DNA of 64,000 nucleotides from Rossellomorea marisflavi (lineage in GTDB: Bacteria > Bacillota > Bacilli > Bacillales > Bacillaceae_B), in assembly GCF_022170785.1 (NCBI RefSeq), contig NZ_CP081870.1, positions 732,001 to 796,000 on the forward strand, given 5' to 3'. Made by a program: the position numbers and the translations under genes. The notes beneath the pieces are model-generated. The model saw only the letters and a program-made list of their open reading frames with translations, was not told the origin of the DNA and searched no databases. Positions 8,069 to 16,174 of the stretch are shown here, piece by piece. The first letter of the stretch is position 1. Each line of letters begins with the position of its first letter.

Positions 8069-8121
8069 CCCGAATAACGGACACTTATTAAAAAAGTGCC
8101 CTGTTATTCGGGTTCTTTCTA
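8069..8121 (+). terminator. Rho-independent terminator of the 0.1-8.0 kb operon
   Basis: A long near-perfect hairpin with arms 8069-8086 (CCCGAATAACGGACACTT) and 8093-8112, differing by a mismatch and a bulge, is followed by a T-rich stretch (TTCTTTCT). It lies 83 bp after the GNAT stop and defines the 3' end of the peptide operon. Confidence 0.8.
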
Positions 8122-8149
8122 TTTCTAGAAAGTTAAACCTCTTTATAAT

Positions 8150-8339
8150 GAAACAAAAACAATGAACGCAGTAATCAAATGCGTAATCGTATATTCAATG
8201 AAACGGAAACGAAGCAGCTTGAACATAATCTAAATGGCTACGTGTCAGCTATCAACCTCCATTAAAACTAATTGCCGTAGAGGAATATCAAAAAGGGAAG
8301 TTTCCTAAAAAAGGATTATTTGAAAAAGTTGTCGAATAG
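8150..8339 (+). pseudogene. Short decayed coding remnant
   Basis: Two reading frames join into what looks like one former C-terminus: one frame gives NQMRNRIFNETETKQLEHNL and then, after a frame change near 8250, the other gives PPLKLIAVEEYQKGKFPKKG-LFEKVVE before a stop at 8337-8339. There is no start codon or ribosome-binding site. The family is not recognised. It sits at the border between the AT-rich peptide operon and ordinary chromosomal genes, so it may be the stub of a gene cut when the operon arrived. Confidence 0.45.
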
Positions 8340-8392
8340 TGATGGGTGGAATATTCCTTCCAAAAATGAGAGCGTAAAGGGTGTAAATAACA

Positions 8393-9286
8393 ATGAAAAA
8401 ATACAGTTGGATAATATTCGCCATCCTTGCTGCCATGGTGGTGGCAGGTTGCGGAAAGGAAGAAAAGGTTCAGACTGAGGATGATAAGCAGGAAATGAAG
8501 CAGGATGAAGTGCAGGAGGAGAAAGAGTCGGAACCTGTTGAGAGGGAGGATGATGAGGCCACATCGGAAGAGAGTGCGACGGCTGAACAGGAGGAAAAAA
8601 GTGAAGACGAGGAAGCCACTTCTGATGGAGTAGAAGAAGCGACCCTCGACATCTCCGGTTCCTGGGTGGCAAAGGGGAAGGACGATGGAGTGAAGAGTAA
8701 GTGGTTCTTTAACAATGGCGAGCTCGCGGTGAACGAAAAGTACGACTATGTGTATAAGGTTGAGAAGTATAAGGATCGCCATGGCTATACGGTGGTGAAG
8801 ATTATACGTGATGATAACAATATGACTGCTTTGCTGTTGAAAGGTGAGGGAGATTCCTTGGAAGCCCTGACGTTAGAGGACGATTCGTTCGATCAGTACT
8901 TTACAGATGGCACAGTGCCTGATGGCCAGGTGATCGAATTCCAGAGGGACGGCGCTGCCTGGGATAGTATGGACGAAGCCGTGGACCTGTGGGAATTGGT
9001 TCATAAGAACAAAGCAAACGAGATTTCCAAAAATATTTTCTGGGAGAATTATGTGCGTGATCTATGGGAAGTGGTGGAGGAAGGCACCTCAGGTGATACC
9101 ATGCTTCTGCATTTCAGCAATATCAGCGGAGCGGGGGGGAGTTTCACCAAGTTTGTGAGCCACGGTGATCGTGTTGAAATCACGGAATATAACGGCAATG
9201 CGTCCTACCCTCAAAATCCTTCTGTCCGCTATACGGTCGAGCGGGCTGACGGAAAAGTGGTTGAGATGGAAAATCTGACGCAGTGA
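8393..9286 (+). CDS. Acidic lipoprotein of unknown function
   Basis: This 297-aa protein has a lipoprotein signal (MKKYSWIIFAILAAMVVAGC, Cys20 in the VAGC lipobox) followed by about 65 residues very rich in Glu, Asp, Gln and Ser, a flexible surface spacer. The rest (about 88-297) is a soluble domain starting LDISGSWVAKGKDDG with alternating strand-like segments. It should be anchored to the outer face of the membrane. It is monocistronic and faces the membrane-protein gene at 9290-9602. I do not recognise a named family. Confidence 0.8.
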   Translation: MKKYSWIIFAILAAMVVAGCGKEEKVQTEDDKQEMKQDEVQEEKESEPVEREDDEATSEESATAEQEEKSEDEEATSDGVEEATLDISGSWVAKGKDDGVKSKWFFNNGELAVNEKYDYVYKVEKYKDRHGYTVVKIIRDDNNMTALLLKGEGDSLEALTLEDDSFDQYFTDGTVPDGQVIEFQRDGAAWDSMDEAVDLWELVHKNKANEISKNIFWENYVRDLWEVVEEGTSGDTMLLHFSNISGAGGSFTKFVSHGDRVEITEYNGNASYPQNPSVRYTVERADGKVVEMENLTQ

Positions 9287-9289
9287 TTC

Positions 9290-9602
9290 TTAAGGTGCAA
9301 AAGGAATCTGCCCGGTGACCAAGAGGACGATGATCAGGAACCAGTAAAAGATAAAGAAAAGGGAAAGTAATAAACCGATGACGGAGAGAACCTTTTTCTC
9401 CGTTTTTTTTGAGGAGTCCAACAATCGAGATGATACTCCCGATGACCATCAGGCCGAGGGTGATGGAATCCCCGATGGCAGAACCGGTATTGGCTATTCG
9501 TTTCGGGGTAACGAACACAAGGAAGAAGGATATTACACCGATGATGAGGGAGAGCCAGCTGATGAAGCCATACGTTTTTGGTGAAGGGGCTTGTGTTTCC
9601 AT
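9290..9602 (-). pseudogene. Small membrane protein gene frameshifted in a poly-A tract
   Basis: Reading leftwards from ATG 9602 (AGGAAGTGACC upstream), the protein begins METQAPSPKTYGFISWLSLI and continues as three hydrophobic spans. The frame is lost at an eight-A run on the coding strand (T8 at 9403-9410). Removing one A gives a smooth continuation LLKKTEKKVLSVIGLLLSLF and a last span ending VTGQIPFAP with a TAA at 9290-9292. Intact, it would be a membrane protein of about 103 aa, convergent with the lipoprotein gene. The change may be a real slippage mutation, phase variation or a homopolymer sequencing error. Confidence 0.7.
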
Positions 9603-9692
9603 TGTGGTCACTTCCTTTATAAGAGAGTGTGATAGGTTTATTATAACATATTTTGGTAAAAAGAATCGTTTTATAGAAACGGGGGAACCTAG

Positions 9693-10283
9693 ATGGATCA
9701 ACTGAAAGGCATCATGAACCTCATCCACCTATCCCAAAAGCTGAAAATGGAAATGCGACACAGCTGGCTGTCGGATGGGCGTCAGGAGAGTGTGGCGGAG
9801 CATACGTGGAGGGTATCCCTCATGGCCATTCTCGTAGAGCCGTTTTTGGACAAATCAGTGGAGATGGAAAAACTGTTGAAGATGATCATCATCCATGACC
9901 TAGTGGAGGCGGAAGCAGGCGATGTCCCGGCTTTTGATACGATGGGGAATGCGGAGATGAAGGCATTGAAGCAGCAGCGTGAGGAACGGGCAATCGAGAA
10001 CATCCGGGACATGATTCCGCGAGAAGTAGGACTTGAGCTATACACGCTGTGGCATGAGTTCGAGGCAAAAGGGACGTACGAGGCAAAGGTGGCGAATGCT
10101 CTAGACAAGCTCGAGGTGCAGATCCAGCATAATGAGGCCGATCTTTCTACGTGGCTGGATGTCGAGGTGGACATGACCTACGCCATGGGAAGACATGTGG
10201 AGTTTGACAGCTTCCTGACGGAGTTGAAAGACCTCGTTGAAAAGGAAGGGCATGAGAAGATTCAAGGGCGTGTAAGGCAGTAA
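9693..10283 (+). CDS. HD-domain phosphohydrolase, YfbR/HDDC2-like
   Basis: The 196-aa protein has the HD superfamily metal site in order: RHSW early, ESVAEHTWRV (His of the first helix), IIIHDLVEAEAGD (the HD pair, about 67-80) and a downstream Asp in NALDKLEVQIQ. This layout matches 5'-deoxynucleotidases of the YfbR/HDDC2 family, which dephosphorylate deoxynucleoside monophosphates. It is monocistronic and followed by the terminator at 10412. Cytoplasmic; the exact substrate is not readable from the sequence. Confidence 0.85.
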   Translation: MDQLKGIMNLIHLSQKLKMEMRHSWLSDGRQESVAEHTWRVSLMAILVEPFLDKSVEMEKLLKMIIIHDLVEAEAGDVPAFDTMGNAEMKALKQQREERAIENIRDMIPREVGLELYTLWHEFEAKGTYEAKVANALDKLEVQIQHNEADLSTWLDVEVDMTYAMGRHVEFDSFLTELKDLVEKEGHEKIQGRVRQ

Positions 10284-10411
10284 TCTCCAAAGGTTGTGCA
10301 TGTCAGCCTGATTGGAGTTGTCTTCCTTGGTTACATATGTAACCTATCGTTTTTCAGAAAAGAATAACCTAAAGACCATCGGGGTGTTTGGCGAAGATAA
10401 CGAACAGTAAA

Positions 10412-10450
10412 AGAAGGCAGGGATCGGGTCCCTGCCTTCTCTTTGTTCTT
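10412..10450. terminator. Bidirectional terminator
   Basis: A perfect 12-bp stem (10412-10423 and 10429-10440, AGAAGGCAGGGA) with a 5-nt loop is followed by CTCTTTGTTCTT. It lies between the convergent HD hydrolase and ywnB genes and can serve both. Confidence 0.8.
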
Positions 10451-11081
10451 ATTTTGATACAACGGCAAATCGTTCGTTCTTATGTTTCGGTTGTTCCACT
10501 TCGTCAAGGAGTGCTGTGGCATAGTCGGCATAGCTGATGTAGCTCTGACCTTCTGCATTCACGATGAAGTGATCCTTGCCGGTTTGGTAGGTTCCCGTTT
10601 TGGGACCTTCAGGGTCGAAGAAGGCTGCCGGGCTGATGTACGTCCAGTTCAGGTCTTCGGTGTTTTGCAGCTCTTTTAGGCTGAGGCTGGCATTGTAAGC
10701 AGTGGCATAATAGGCTTTCGGGAAGTCAGGTGTTTCCAAGAGCTGAACGGTTTTGTCTTCGTCCACAAACAGGCTGCCGGCTCCGCCGATGACAACGAGT
10801 CTGGTTTCGGGAGCGTCTTTCAGGGCGTTGGTAAGAACCCTGCCAGCTTCAATGTGGAGATGCTCTTTTCCTTCGGGGGCATTGAAGGCGTTCACGACGA
10901 CGTCGAACCCTTTCAAGTCTTCTACTGTCAGATCGAAGAGATCCTTTTCAACGATGTTCACGTTTGCGTTCACTTTTGACGCGCTGCGCACGACGGCGGT
11001 CACGTCATGGCCTCGTTGGATGGCTTCCTCTGTTATCAATGATCCTGCTTTTCCTGTTGCTCCGATGATGGCGATGTTCAT
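10449..11081 (-). CDS. ywnB: NAD(P)-binding oxidoreductase YwnB-like
   Basis: The 210-aa Rossmann-fold protein begins MNIAIIGATGKAGSLI with the GxTGxxG dinucleotide-binding motif of atypical short-chain dehydrogenases (NmrA/SDR_a5 type). VIGGAGSLF and the SPAAFFDPEG segment are also characteristic. It probably reduces a small molecule or senses NAD(P)H. It lies next to an Rrf2 regulator, as ywnB does next to ywnA in Bacillus subtilis. Both genes point leftwards but are separated by 141 bp carrying two copies of a TGTAAC-N7-GTTACA operator, so it is probably repressed by YwnA. Confidence 0.85.
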   Translation of the reverse strand: MNIAIIGATGKAGSLITEEAIQRGHDVTAVVRSASKVNANVNIVEKDLFDLTVEDLKGFDVVVNAFNAPEGKEHLHIEAGRVLTNALKDAPETRLVVIGGAGSLFVDEDKTVQLLETPDFPKAYYATAYNASLSLKELQNTEDLNWTYISPAAFFDPEGPKTGTYQTGKDHFIVNAEGQSYISYADYATALLDEVEQPKHKNERFAVVSK

Positions 11082-11101
11082 TTTTATTCCTCCTATTGTT
11101 T

Positions 11102-11120
11102 TGTAACTATATTTGTTACA
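11102..11120. promoter_or_regulatory. YwnA/Rrf2-type operator, copy 1
   Basis: The perfect palindrome TGTAAC-TATATTT-GTTACA lies just upstream of ywnB. The same design recurs at 11171-11189 and 11642-11658, next to the regulator gene, which supports a specific operator for the Rrf2 protein. Confidence 0.75.
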
Positions 11121-11170
11121 GGATATTCATAAATAATTCCGATTGAGTCGGGTGAATGAGTTGTTCTAAA

Positions 11171-11189
11171 TGTAACTATAAATGTTACA
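11171..11189. promoter_or_regulatory. YwnA/Rrf2-type operator, copy 2
   Basis: TGTAAC-TATAAAT-GTTACA, the second copy of the palindrome in the ywnB upstream region, 69 bp from the first. Confidence 0.75.
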
Positions 11190-11222
11190 GGTTGGTCTGT
11201 CAACCATGAAAAAAATCACCTC

Positions 11223-11627
11223 TTATTGGAAGAGATGATTCATGATGTCCTTCAGCGTTTGTTCATTGAGTTCATTTTCCATGGCTGTCTGGACGCTTTT
11301 GAATGTTTCATCCAGTGTACCTTGGATCCGTTTGCCGACAGGGCATTTAGGATTCGGTTTATCGTGGATGGAGAATAACTCTTTCTCCATATTCACGGCT
11401 TTATAGATATCAAGCAAGGTAATGTCCTTGGGGTCACGTGTCAGGTTGAACCCTGGTACTCCGGCTTGGGACGTCAATAGTCCGGCTTTTTTCAGGTCAC
11501 CCGATAGCCTCCTGATGACGACGGGATTCGTGGTGACGCTCTGGGCGATCTGATCAGATGATTGCTTCGGATCCATGGCCACTAGAGACATGATATGAAT
11601 CGCGACCGATAAGCGGGTATTAATCAT
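11223..11627 (-). CDS. ywnA: Rrf2-family transcriptional regulator YwnA-like
   Basis: The 134-aa protein is a winged-helix Rrf2 regulator: INTRLSVAIHIMSLVA at the N-terminus, SDQIAQSVTTNPVVIRRLSG as the helix-turn-helix, and GLLTSQAGVPGFNLTRDPKD as the wing. It has only one cysteine (in NPKCPVGKRI), so it is not an iron-sulfur sensor of the IscR/NsrR three-Cys type. A copy of the palindromic operator (11642-11658) lies just upstream of its start, implying autoregulation, with two more before ywnB. Confidence 0.87.
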   Translation of the reverse strand: MINTRLSVAIHIMSLVAMDPKQSSDQIAQSVTTNPVVIRRLSGDLKKAGLLTSQAGVPGFNLTRDPKDITLLDIYKAVNMEKELFSIHDKPNPKCPVGKRIQGTLDETFKSVQTAMENELNEQTLKDIMNHLFQ

Positions 11628-11641
11628 GATCTCCCTCCTTC

Positions 11642-11658
11642 GTAACCATATTAGTTAC
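11642..11658. promoter_or_regulatory. YwnA/Rrf2-type operator, copy 3 (autoregulation)
   Basis: GTAAC-CATATTA-GTTAC lies 14 bp upstream of the ywnA start on the leftward transcript. It is the weakest copy of the three-site motif set (10 of 12 arm bases kept). Confidence 0.65.
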
Positions 11659-11760
11659 AAATGGAGGGGATGTCAAATACCTCAGCCTATGAAGGGACGT
11701 CGGGAAAGGAGGAATCTGACCCGTGATTGAGAATACTATAGAAGAAAGGGGGTTGCGGAT

Positions 11761-11925
11761 ATGATGTTTTACCTCTATATGGTCATCGGTATCCTATTGT
11801 TCGCTGCTCTGATCGACTACAGGAGAAGGCGGAATAACAACACGAAACATACGCGTCACAGTGACCCATCCACCAAAAAGGGAGAGAGCAGTAACTATCA
11901 GTCTGGTGAAGGCCGGGATTGGTGA
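11761..11925 (+). CDS. Small single-span membrane protein
   Basis: This 54-aa protein has one hydrophobic helix (MMFYLYMVIGILLFAALI), a basic stop-transfer stretch DYRRRRNNN and a polar tail containing KKGESSNYQSGE. GAAAGGGGG lies upstream at a suitable distance. It is clearly related to the 57-aa protein at 52603-52776 (same order: span, ID-x-RRR, NNN/RNNH, DP, SSNY, G-x-GR/SG). The function is unknown. Confidence 0.6.
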   Translation: MMFYLYMVIGILLFAALIDYRRRRNNNTKHTRHSDPSTKKGESSNYQSGEGRDW

Positions 11926-11977
11926 TGGAGATGATGAGCCGCACTTCCTTGCCTTGGTCAAAGCTGGAGATGAAGAA

Positions 11978-12236
11978 ATGACACCGCAAACCATGATGAT
12001 AACGGGTGTGGCGGTAAGTGTCCCAATCCAATTGATCCTGCGCTATACAAAGCGCCCCTCCTATGAAGGGTTGATCCTGTTTTTAATCCTGATTTTCCTG
12101 TCAGCTGCCGGATGGGTGGTGGGATTTGCTATCGGGGGGTGGAATGGGGTACAGTGCCCTTGCCATGATGGTGATAATGGAATCCATGGCAGGGCTTGTG
12201 ACATCGTTCATATGGTCTTTATTGGTGAAAGAATGA
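11978..12236 (+). pseudogene. Small membrane protein gene frameshifted at a G6 run
   Basis: From ATG 11978 (GGAG 8 bp upstream) the frame encodes MTPQTMMITGVAVSVPIQLI and two spans up to GWVVGFAIGG. Beyond the six-G run at 12134-12139 that frame gives Cys/His-rich nonsense. Dropping one G continues as GGGMGYSALAMMVIMESMAG and a last span ending SLLVKE with TGA at 12234-12236. The intact product would be about 85 aa with four hydrophobic segments. The single-base homopolymer change may be a real mutation or a sequencing error. Confidence 0.65.
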
Positions 12237-12258
12237 TGAAAACGTCATTCTTTTTTCA
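12227..12258 (+). terminator. Rho-independent terminator
   Basis: The stem AAAGAATGA / TCATTCTTT with an 8-nt loop is followed by a T-run at 12250-12256. It overlaps the end of the restored membrane gene. Confidence 0.7.
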
Positions 12259-12296
12259 TATTTTCGGCTAATTGAGAACTTATTTCATTAAAGACA

Positions 12297-12349
12297 TTGA
12301 CGTTGATTCTCCTCTTGCTTATACTAAGGTAGTGATAATGATTATCACT
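12297..12349 (+). promoter_or_regulatory. SigA promoter with Fur box for the Fe3+ transporter
   Basis: The -35 box TTGACG (12297-12302) and the -10 box TATACT (12320-12325) are 17 bp apart. Immediately downstream, over the expected transcription start, lies the perfect palindrome AGTGATAAT-G-ATTATCACT (12331-12349), a close match to the Bacillus Fur box. Iron-bound Fur should block this promoter. Confidence 0.88.
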
Positions 12350-12413
12350 TGCATCGTTAATAAGTGAAACACCACTATAAAACATACCATTCAGTCTTGG
12401 GGAGGAAATCATC

Positions 12414-13463
12414 ATGATGAAGCTTCATACATATGCGAAGAAGGCAGCAGTGGCGGCAGCGTCCGTCATGGTCGTCGGTGCGTTGGCGGCTTGTGGGAAC
12501 GGCGGCGATAACGCGAAGGACGGCGATAAAGAAAAAGCGTTGACCATCTACAGCGGTCAGCACACAGAAGTGACCGAAGCGTTGACGAAGGAATTCACGA
12601 AGGAAACTGGAATCAAAGTGGACGTGCGTGAAGGATCCAGCAATGAGCTGGCTCATCAGGTTGCAGAAGAAGGAGACAAGTCTCCTGCCGATATCATCTT
12701 CACGGAAGAAACGGCTCCCCTTGTGATGTTGAGTGAGAAGGGACTTCTTGAGAAGATCGATTCCAAGGCCCTTGATAACATGGATGACCAATATGAAGAT
12801 CCAGACGGGACTTGGGTCGGATTGCTTGCGCGTTCACGCGTCGTGGCGTACAATCCCGATGTGGTGAAAGAAAGCGAACTGCCGAAGACGGTATTCGACT
12901 TCGCCAAGCCTGAATGGAAAAACAAAGTAGCCTACGTACCGACAAGCGGTGCGTTCACGAACCAGATCTCTGCCATGATCATGCTGTATGGTGAAGATGA
13001 AACAAAACAGTGGTTGGAAGGCTTGAAGAAATACGGCAAGCAATATAAAAACAACAAGATTGCCCTTGATGCAGTAGAAAAAGGCGATGTAGGCGCAGCC
13101 CTTATCAACAACTACTACTGGGATAATGAAGCAAAAGAAAAAGGCGCTGACAAGATGAACTCCAAGCTCTATTACTTCGGTAATGGCGATATCGGGGATA
13201 TGATTTCCCTATCCGGAGCAGGAATCGTCAAGTCAAGCTCTCATAAAGAAGAAGCACAGAAATTCATGGAGTTCGCCACTGAAGAAAAAGGACAGCAGGT
13301 ATTGACGGATACAAGTTCACAGTATCCATTGAACTCTAGCGTGGACACGAAGGATATGAAACCTTTCTCAGAATTGAATCCGCCGAAAGAAGCACTGGAC
13401 CTCGGGGAATATTCTGATGGTGAGCAGGCATTGGAACTTCTACAAGAAGTAGGGTTGCTCTAA
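12414..13463 (+). CDS. Fe3+ ABC transporter substrate-binding lipoprotein (FbpA/FutA-like)
   Basis: The 349-aa protein has a lipoprotein signal with lipobox LAAC, then a periplasmic-binding-protein type 2 fold: LTIYSGQHTEVTEALTKEF near the start, SPADIIFTEETAPLVML, and a tyrosine-rich patch INNYYWDNEA typical of ferric-ion binders of the FbpA/FutA class. It captures Fe3+ outside the cell and hands it to the permease encoded by the overlapping next gene. The Fur box 65 bp upstream supports iron as the substrate. Confidence 0.92.
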   Translation: MMKLHTYAKKAAVAAASVMVVGALAACGNGGDNAKDGDKEKALTIYSGQHTEVTEALTKEFTKETGIKVDVREGSSNELAHQVAEEGDKSPADIIFTEETAPLVMLSEKGLLEKIDSKALDNMDDQYEDPDGTWVGLLARSRVVAYNPDVVKESELPKTVFDFAKPEWKNKVAYVPTSGAFTNQISAMIMLYGEDETKQWLEGLKKYGKQYKNNKIALDAVEKGDVGAALINNYYWDNEAKEKGADKMNSKLYYFGNGDIGDMISLSGAGIVKSSSHKEEAQKFMEFATEEKGQQVLTDTSSQYPLNSSVDTKDMKPFSELNPPKEALDLGEYSDGEQALELLQEVGLL

Positions 13464-15031
13464 TGCCCCTGACCGGCATATGGAGGAAGAAGGAGCCGCA
13501 GCGAAAAAGAACGTCGCTGTTGCTCCTTTTACCTGTTTTTATCTTTATTTTTGTCGCGTGTCTACCTATCCTCTACATTATCCTCCGCGCATATGAAGCC
13601 GGATGGGAGACATCGATCAACCTGATCTTCCGAGACCGTGTGTATGAGCTTCTGAAAAATACGCTTCTACTGGACGTGTCGGTGACGGTGGCCTCCATGG
13701 TCATCGGTGTCGCCACGGCCTGGTGCACGGAGCGGACAAATCTATGGGGAAGGCGCGTATGGAACGTCCTCGTGACGATTCCGTTCGCCGTCCCCGCCTT
13801 TGTATCGAGTTACAGCTGGGTTTCCCTGAGCCCGATCTTTGAAGGATTTTTCGGTGCCTTCCTGGTCCTGACGCTATACAGCTATCCCTTGGTCCACTTG
13901 CCGGTGGCTGCGGCACTGCGGGGGATGAATCCTTCCCTCGAAGAAGTGGCATTCTCGGCAGGATACGGACAGTGGAAGACCTTCTGGCTCGTCACGTTTC
14001 CGCAAATGCGGCCGGCACTGTTCGGTGGAGCGCTCCTCATTGCCCTTCACACGCTTGCGGAGTTCGGGGCTCTGTCCCTGCTCCGGTTCGATACGTTTAC
14101 GACGGCGATCTATGATCAGTACACGATGGCCTTCAACGGGGCATCTGCTGCGATGCTGACGACGGTCCTCCTGTTCTTGTGCCTCGTCTTCATCGGAGTG
14201 GAGCTCTACGTCCGAGGGAAGGCTAAATATACGTCTGTCGGAAGAGGCGTCTCACGTGCGAGAGAGCAGGTGAGTCTGGGGTTGGCAGCCCCGTTCGTCC
14301 AACTGGGGTTCCTCGCGTTGACGGTACTCGCCGTCGGGATTCCCCTCGGACGTCTTGGGTATTGGTTGGTAACCGGAAGCTCGGCAAGCTTCGAGCCTGC
14401 TGAATTGGTAGGCAATCTGTTCACCACCTTGTCCTACGGGTTGGGAGGAGCCGTGGTGACGGTGATTATCGCGCTACCTCTCGTCATGCTGTCGCTCCGC
14501 CACCGGGGACCGCTTTCGGTCATGGCCGAGCGTGTTCCGTATGTGGTCCACAGTCTGCCTGGTCTTGTTATCGGCTTGACCCTCGTGTTCTTCGCCATCC
14601 GCTATATGAGCGGGATCTACCAGACATCGGCCCTTCTGATCATCGCGTATGTGATCCTGTTCGTCCCCCTTGCCCAGTCGTCGATCCGTGCCTCGTACGA
14701 GCAGGCGCCTGAGCGGGTCGAAGAGGTGGCGAGGTCACTCGGAAGAAGGCCGATGAGTGTCTTCTTCACCGTGACCCTGCCCTTGATCATCCCGGGCATC
14801 GGGGCGGCAATGGCCCTGGTTTGTTTGAAAATCATGAATGAATTGACGGCGACGCTGCTGCTACGTCCGACGGGTGTCGATACGCTCGCTATCAGGGTGT
14901 GGCAGCACACGGCGAACTCCGAGTTTGCCGCAGCCGCCCCCTATGCCGCCCTGCTGATCCTGATTTCGGGCGTGCCGGTCTATATCCTGACCATGCGATC
15001 ATTTTCCAGTAAGAGGAGTGAAAGAGTATGA
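13463..15031 (+). CDS. Fe3+ ABC transporter permease (FbpB-like, two fused halves)
   Basis: The 522-aa protein has about twelve membrane spans in two homologous halves, each with the EAA-type coupling loop (LEEVAFSAGYGQWKTFWLVTFP in the first half and a matching loop around VEEVARSLGRRPMSVFFTVTLP in the second). This duplicated architecture is characteristic of FbpB/AfuB ferric permeases. Translation starts at an ATG overlapping the stop of the binding-protein gene by one base, and the gene overlaps the ATPase gene by 4 bp, so the three proteins are made together under Fur control. Confidence 0.92.
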   Translation: MPLTGIWRKKEPQRKRTSLLLLLPVFIFIFVACLPILYIILRAYEAGWETSINLIFRDRVYELLKNTLLLDVSVTVASMVIGVATAWCTERTNLWGRRVWNVLVTIPFAVPAFVSSYSWVSLSPIFEGFFGAFLVLTLYSYPLVHLPVAAALRGMNPSLEEVAFSAGYGQWKTFWLVTFPQMRPALFGGALLIALHTLAEFGALSLLRFDTFTTAIYDQYTMAFNGASAAMLTTVLLFLCLVFIGVELYVRGKAKYTSVGRGVSRAREQVSLGLAAPFVQLGFLALTVLAVGIPLGRLGYWLVTGSSASFEPAELVGNLFTTLSYGLGGAVVTVIIALPLVMLSLRHRGPLSVMAERVPYVVHSLPGLVIGLTLVFFAIRYMSGIYQTSALLIIAYVILFVPLAQSSIRASYEQAPERVEEVARSLGRRPMSVFFTVTLPLIIPGIGAAMALVCLKIMNELTATLLLRPTGVDTLAIRVWQHTANSEFAAAAPYAALLILISGVPVYILTMRSFSSKRSERV

Positions 15032-16056
15032 AGGCCTTGACGATTAAAGAGTTATCAAAGAACTTTGATGGAGTGAAAGTATTGGAGAATGTCTCCTTCG
15101 ACTTGCAGAAGGGGCAGATGCTCGCCGTTCTAGGACCATCGGGGTGCGGGAAGACAACGCTTCTCCGTAGCATCGCAGGATTCGAAATCCCTGCCTCGGG
15201 TGAAATCGAGATTTCCGGCGTGAAGGCCTTCGGTGAACGCCTCTATCTCTCCCCGGAAAAGCGGAAGATCGGCTATGTACCGCAGGAAGGTGCACTCTTC
15301 CCGCATTTGACAGTAGAACAGAATGTCGCCTTCGGACTCCCGAGGAAGATGAAACGCACTAGCCGTGTCCTCGATATGCTCGAGCTTGTCGGTATGCAAG
15401 GGTTTGAAAAACGCATGCCCCATGAACTGTCCGGCGGGCAACAGCAGCGTGTCGCCTTGGCACGCGCCCTCGCTCCCGGTCCGAGCCTGATCCTACTGGA
15501 CGAACCGTTCAGCGCACTTGATACGGGGCTTCGCGCCAAGCTCAGGGATGATATCAAGCACGCCCTTGAACAGTCGAATGCAACGTCGATCATGGTCACA
15601 CATGACCAGGAAGAAGCGTTCTCCATGGCTGATGTCATCGCCGTCATGAGGGACGGCGAGCTCGTCCAGATCGCCAATCCGGATGACGTCTATACGAAAC
15701 CGAAAGACTTGAAGGTGGCCACCTTCGTTGGGGAAGCCGTGCTCCTCAATGGACGGATCAGCGGAGAATGCGTCGACTGTCCGCTCGGCATGCTGCCATG
15801 TCATAAGCCTTCCGGTTGCGCCGAACAAGTCACGGTCATGATCCGTCCGGAACAGCTCAGCGTAGGGCCAATCGAAAGCGGAATCCAAGCGAAGGTCATG
15901 AAGACGACCTACTTCGGACACGATTCCCTGATCGAACTTCTCATCGATGAGAACGGCCAGGCGACTTCAGCTTCCATCCGTGTCCTCGGAAGACCTCAGG
16001 TCAAAGTAGGGGACACCGTCGGCTTGAAGGTGGACGGGGATGTTGTGATTTACTAA
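15028..16056 (+). CDS. Fe3+ ABC transporter ATPase (FbpC-like)
   Basis: The 342-aa protein has Walker A GPSGCGKTT, Q-loop VPQEGALFPH, signature LSGGQQQRVALARALA, Walker B LILLDEP and switch MVTHDQEEA. About 110 C-terminal residues form a TOBE-like regulatory domain (VTVMIRPEQLSVGP). Two Cys residues in GECVDCPLGMLPCHKPSGC form an unusual Cys cluster in this C-terminal region. The gene ends the iron operon and is followed by a strong terminator. Confidence 0.93.
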   Translation: MKALTIKELSKNFDGVKVLENVSFDLQKGQMLAVLGPSGCGKTTLLRSIAGFEIPASGEIEISGVKAFGERLYLSPEKRKIGYVPQEGALFPHLTVEQNVAFGLPRKMKRTSRVLDMLELVGMQGFEKRMPHELSGGQQQRVALARALAPGPSLILLDEPFSALDTGLRAKLRDDIKHALEQSNATSIMVTHDQEEAFSMADVIAVMRDGELVQIANPDDVYTKPKDLKVATFVGEAVLLNGRISGECVDCPLGMLPCHKPSGCAEQVTVMIRPEQLSVGPIESGIQAKVMKTTYFGHDSLIELLIDENGQATSASIRVLGRPQVKVGDTVGLKVDGDVVIY

Positions 16057-16068
16057 TACCATAAGCCA

Positions 16069-16101
16069 AGCTCCATTCCATTTTGGAATGGGGCTTTTTT
16101 T
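16069..16101 (+). terminator. Terminator of the iron transport operon
   Basis: The 12-bp stem AGCTCCATTCCA / TGGAATGGGGCT (one G-T type pair) with a 3-nt loop is followed by seven Ts. Confidence 0.9.
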
Positions 16102-16174
16102 GATCACAGGGAGGAATCAGCGGACGGCCATCGAATAATTGAATGATAGAATCAGACGAAAGAAGGAAGAAGAG

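Noticed and set aside
8288..8782. Leftward open frames opposite the acidic lipoprotein
   Set aside because: They are shadows of the Glu/Asp-rich coding region on the other strand, with unlikely composition.
9403..9410. Programmed frameshifting at the T8/A8 run
   Set aside because: There is no Shine-Dalgarno-like stimulator or downstream pseudoknot visible, and a single-base change gives a complete gene.
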